In this document: positions 61,153-64,000 of the stretch, one piece after another | Position numbering within the stretch: position 1 is the first letter of the stretch | Layout: every line of letters starts with the position of its first letter | Assembly (NCBI RefSeq): GCF_015710575.1 | Contig: NZ_CP065373.1 | Location: forward strand, 1,240,001-1,304,000 | Length of the DNA stretch: 64,000 nt | Source of the DNA: Mycolicibacterium mengxianglii | Lineage (GTDB): Bacteria; Actinomycetota; Actinomycetes; Mycobacteriales; Mycobacteriaceae | Reading direction: 5' to 3' | Position numbers and translations under genes: made by a program | The notes under the pieces: generated by a model | What the model was told of the DNA's origin: nothing | The model's input: the letters and a program-made list of their open reading frames with translations, nothing else | The model's database searches: none

Positions 61153-62328
61153 ATGTCCAGCCAATCCAGTACCAGCACGTTGTATCCGCCCGAGGGCTTC
61201 GGCGCGCCGAAGAACCGTCAGGGACACTCCACCGGCGGTGTCGTAGGTCTGCCCAGCGACACCGAGATCTTCTCCGCGGACAACCACATCTCGGTCGCCG
61301 ACGACATCTTCTACGAACGGTTCCCGGAGGAACTCAAAGGCGCGGCGCCGCGCATCTGGTACGAGGACGGCGCGTACATGGTCGGCATGAAGGGCAAGGC
61401 CTGGACCGGCGGGGATTTCGGGCGCGTCCTGATGCAGTACGACGATCTCGCGGGAGCTGCCTCCAACAACATCGAAGCCCGCATCCGTGAGCTCAAAGAG
61501 GACGGCATCGACAAGGAGCTGGCGTTTCCGAACGCCGTGTTGGCGTTGTTCCACTATCCGGACAAGGCGCTGCGCGAGCGCGTCTTCCGGATCTACAACG
61601 AGCACATCGCCGATCTTCAGGAACGCAGCAATGGCCACTTCTACGGTGTCGGCCTGATCAACTGGTGGGATCCGAAAGGTACCAGGAGCACGCTCGAAGA
61701 GCTGAAAGCGTTGGGGCTCAGGACGTTCCTGCTTCCGCTGAATCCCGGCAAGGACGACGAGGGCAACATCTACGATTACGGCAGCGCCTCGATGGACGCG
61801 GTCTGGGACGTGATCGAGGAAGCCGGCCTGCCGGTCAGTCACCATATCGGTGAGACGCCACCGAAGACGCCGTGCGAGAACAACAGCGTCGTGGTGGGCA
61901 TGATGGTCAACGTCGACTCGTTCCGCGAGCAGTTCGCCAAGTACGTGTTCTCCGGCATCCTGGACCGGCATCCGAAGCTCAAAATCGGCTGGTTCGAGGG
62001 CGGAATCGCTTGGGTTCCAACCGCATTGCAGGATGCCGAGCACATGCACGCGTCCTACCAGCACATGTTCAACCACCAGTTGCAGCATGACGTCCGCCAC
62101 TACTGGGACAACCACATGAGTGCATCGTTCATGGTGGATCCGCTGGGTCTGAAGTTGATCGACCACATCGGCGTCGAGAACGTGATGTGGTCGTCGGACT
62201 ACCCGCACAACGAGAGCACCTTCGGGTACTCGGAGAAGTCGTTGGCCACCGTCGTCGAGGCGGTCGGACCGGAGAACGCCGTCAAGATCGTCAGCACCAA
62301 CATAAAGAATTTCCTGGGGATAGCGTGA
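61153..62328 (+). CDS. amidohydrolase-2 family protein
   Basis: 391 aa, ATG 61153 behind GGAGGG. ACMSD-type TIM barrel: IFSADNHISVADDIFYER at about residues 40-57, a central His in VSHHIGETPP, IGWFEGGIAWVP, and WSSDYPHNESTFGYS near the end. The Asp and His of SDYPH are kept, unlike the copy at 8697. Heads an operon; GTGA overlap with the M24-type gene behind it. Substrate unknown. Confidence 0.9.
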   Translation: MSSQSSTSTLYPPEGFGAPKNRQGHSTGGVVGLPSDTEIFSADNHISVADDIFYERFPEELKGAAPRIWYEDGAYMVGMKGKAWTGGDFGRVLMQYDDLAGAASNNIEARIRELKEDGIDKELAFPNAVLALFHYPDKALRERVFRIYNEHIADLQERSNGHFYGVGLINWWDPKGTRSTLEELKALGLRTFLLPLNPGKDDEGNIYDYGSASMDAVWDVIEEAGLPVSHHIGETPPKTPCENNSVVVGMMVNVDSFREQFAKYVFSGILDRHPKLKIGWFEGGIAWVPTALQDAEHMHASYQHMFNHQLQHDVRHYWDNHMSASFMVDPLGLKLIDHIGVENVMWSSDYPHNESTFGYSEKSLATVVEAVGPENAVKIVSTNIKNFLGIA

Positions 62329-63593
62329 CGACGTCGACCCAGTCCGGCGTCACTCAGATAGCCCGAACCGGATACACGCGGCTGGACATTCCAGCCGAGC
62401 CCGACTTCGCCCGGATGCGCCGCGAAGTCGGTGCCCGGCTGCACGCCGCGATGGCCGACCAGGGCGTCGGAGCCCTGGTGCTGCTGGGTAACAGCAACGT
62501 CATGTACGCCACCGGTATCAGCTGGCCGCTGGCGGATGCGGGTCTGTCCCATGTTGAGCGGCCCGTGGCCGTCGTCCTCTCCGATGACGAGCACCCGCAC
62601 CTGTTCCTGCCGTTCCGGGAGGGCGCGGGGATGGAGTCGGATTTGCCCGACGACCACCTGCACGGGCCGGTCTATCTCGAATTCGACGAAGGTGTCGGCG
62701 AATTCGCGAAGGTCCTGGCCGCTCTGGTGCCGGCCGGAGTCACCATCGCGACCGACGAGTTGACCGGCGCGATGCGGCGGGCCGGCAGTGCGCTGTTCCC
62801 CAGCGCGCCGGTGGATGCTGCCGCGGTGATCGCGCCTGCCAAGCTGGTCAAGACGATCGACCAGATCGCCTGCATCCAGCGGGCCTGCCAGATCACTGAA
62901 CAGGCCGTCGCCGAGATTCAGAAGTCGCTTGCACCCGGCGCGCGCCAGATCGATCTATCTGCCGAATTCGTCCGTCGCACTTTCGAACTCGGTGCCACCA
63001 CCAACATGTTCGACTCGATCTGGCAGGTCATGCCCGCGTCGAAGGCCTCGGGCGCCTGGACCACCACCGGCGATCTCGCCCTGCCACTGCTGACCACCGA
63101 GCGCGAAGTCGCTCAAGGTGACGTGCTGTGGACCGACGTGTCCATCGCCTACCACGGCTACTGCTCTGACCATGGGCGTACATGGATCGTCGGTCAGGAC
63201 CCGACACCGGCTCAACAGGAGCAGTTCGACAAGTGGCGCCAGATCGTCGACGGGGTGCTCTCGGTGACAAGGGCCGGCGCCACCTGTGGCGACCTGGGAC
63301 GTGCGGCGACCGCAGCGGCCGGAGGCCATAAGCCGTGGCTCCCGCACTTCTATCTGGGTCACGGGATCGGTACCAGCGCGGCCGAGATGCCGATGATCGG
63401 CACCGACCTCGGTCAGGAGTGGGACGACAACTTCGTCTTCCCGGCCGGCATGTTGCTGGTGTTCGAGCCGGTGGTGTGGGAGGACGGCACGGGCGGCTAC
63501 CGCGGCGAGGAGATCGTGGTGGTCACCGAGGGCGGCTGGACGCCGCTGACCGCGTATCCGTATGACCCGTATGAGGTGTCCAGTGGGAATTGA
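62325..63593 (+). CDS. M24-family (creatinase/aminopeptidase P fold) hydrolase
   Basis: 422 aa, GTG 62325 overlapping the amidohydrolase stop. N-terminal creatinase-like domain (LLGNSNVMYATGISWP), C-terminal pita-bread domain with all five metal ligands visible: Asp in LWTDVSIAYHGY, Asp in CSDHGRTW, His in LGHGIGTS, Glu in VFEPVVWE and Glu in GEEIVVV. It may be a dipeptidase or an amidinohydrolase/decarboxylase-like enzyme of a catabolic route. Overlaps the next gene by 11 nt. Confidence 0.9.
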   Translation: MTTSTQSGVTQIARTGYTRLDIPAEPDFARMRREVGARLHAAMADQGVGALVLLGNSNVMYATGISWPLADAGLSHVERPVAVVLSDDEHPHLFLPFREGAGMESDLPDDHLHGPVYLEFDEGVGEFAKVLAALVPAGVTIATDELTGAMRRAGSALFPSAPVDAAAVIAPAKLVKTIDQIACIQRACQITEQAVAEIQKSLAPGARQIDLSAEFVRRTFELGATTNMFDSIWQVMPASKASGAWTTTGDLALPLLTTEREVAQGDVLWTDVSIAYHGYCSDHGRTWIVGQDPTPAQQEQFDKWRQIVDGVLSVTRAGATCGDLGRAATAAAGGHKPWLPHFYLGHGIGTSAAEMPMIGTDLGQEWDDNFVFPAGMLLVFEPVVWEDGTGGYRGEEIVVVTEGGWTPLTAYPYDPYEVSSGN

Positions 63594-64000
63594 GATCGAG
63601 GCCGACGGCCGCGCGCTGCGCTACAGCCGCCGGGAGCGCGCCCTGGCCCAGATGGAGGCTCACGACCTCGACCTGCTGGTGCTCGGGCGTCAGGCCAACG
63701 TGCGTTACATCTCCGGTGCCCCGCAGCTGTGGGTCGTGGGGACGCGGCCGTTCGGGCCGATCTGCGAATTCGTCCGTGCCACAGGTGAGATCCACCTCAA
63801 CAGCACGTGGGACGAGGGCATCCCCGAGGAGATCCCGCACGAGAACCTGTACGGGTTCGCGTGGAACCCGATGACGCTGGTCGGCATCCTGCAGAACATC
63901 AAGGGCGCCGACACGTTCCGTCGTGTCGGAACAGACGCTCTGACACCGACATTCGCCAAGCTGTTACCGATGGCCTTCCCGCAGGCCGAGTTGGTCGACG
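63583..64000 (+). CDS. second M24/creatinase-family protein (cut by window end)
   Basis: Open frame from GTG 63583 to the last base, 139 residues. Only the N-terminal creatinase-like domain is visible: SRRERALAQMEAHDLDLLVL, VRYISGAPQLWVVGTRPF, FAWNPMTLVGIL. It overlaps the preceding M24 gene by 11 nt and shows the same domain type, so the two may form a heterodimer. The metal-binding domain lies outside. Confidence 0.8.
   Translation, partial: MGIEIEADGRALRYSRRERALAQMEAHDLDLLVLGRQANVRYISGAPQLWVVGTRPFGPICEFVRATGEIHLNSTWDEGIPEEIPHENLYGFAWNPMTLVGILQNIKGADTFRRVGTDALTPTFAKLLPMAFPQAELVD

Overview
The window is high-GC actinobacterial DNA, almost certainly from a mycobacterium of the fast-growing, catabolically versatile kind (Mycolicibacterium-like). 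This rests on a complete yrbEAB-mceABCDEF operon, two DUF222/HNH (13E12-type) proteins, one with a textbook mycobacterial SOS box, a mycofactocin-type SDR, F420/FMN LLM oxidoreductases, a paralogue of mycobacterial Crp, and many start/stop overlaps of the ATGA, GTGA and TGATG kind. About 60 protein genes are supported. No rRNA, tRNA, CRISPR array or transposase was seen.

Layout. 1-5680 (minus): an HIBADH-like dehydrogenase (cut by the left edge), an alpha/beta hydrolase with an inverted internal segment, and a DUF35-thiolase fusion; then a Crp-like regulator, a ferredoxin and a stand-alone NuoF-like flavoprotein in one operon. 5740-11236: a conserved unknown, a hydrolase/Rieske ferredoxin/two-amidohydrolase operon (minus), and a divergent acyl-CoA dehydrogenase. 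11259-15824: LLM oxidoreductase and SDR (minus) facing a TetR, an aldehyde dehydrogenase and a SnoaL-like protein, with the same perfect inverted repeat at both promoters. 15894-17910: an SDR remnant, the SOS-controlled HNH gene, a strong terminator and a duplicated 51-bp element. 17901-23565: P450, ferredoxin, mycofactocin-type SDR and a new 54-aa ORF (minus), divergent from aldehyde dehydrogenase and CoA transferase. Together these could hydroxylate, oxidise and CoA-activate a substrate. 24000-33663: the mce importer operon. 33741-38947: secreted proteins, an Mce-associated protein, an acyl-CoA synthetase and a reductase/epimerase.

38969-50356 is a ring-degradation block. An IclR regulator and a KstD-like dehydrogenase run leftwards. 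A C-C hydrolase, MhpA-like hydroxylase, MhpB-like extradiol dioxygenase, second KstD-like dehydrogenase, LLM enzyme, SDR, cyclase/hydrolase and FMN reductase run rightwards, most with overlapping ends. 50475-57681: a second HNH gene, hydrolase-SDR, TetR-ferredoxin-P450, a mosaic of two gene remnants, a quinone oxidoreductase and a TetR. 57678-60807: acyl-CoA dehydrogenase, SDR and an APH-fold kinase (minus). 61153-64000: an amidohydrolase and two successive M24-type hydrolases, the last cut by the right edge.

Overall the region reads as a catabolic island for imported lipid-like or cyclic substrates (steroid, terpenoid or aromatic), with oxidation, CoA activation, ring dehydrogenation and meta-cleavage modules. 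The substrate cannot be read from sequence. The most unusual items are the micro-inversion inside the hydrolase at 680-1570, the NuoF-like/ferredoxin/Crp operon, the unannotated 54-aa ORF at 20417-20581, repeated operator-like palindromes, and the SOS-boxed HNH gene.
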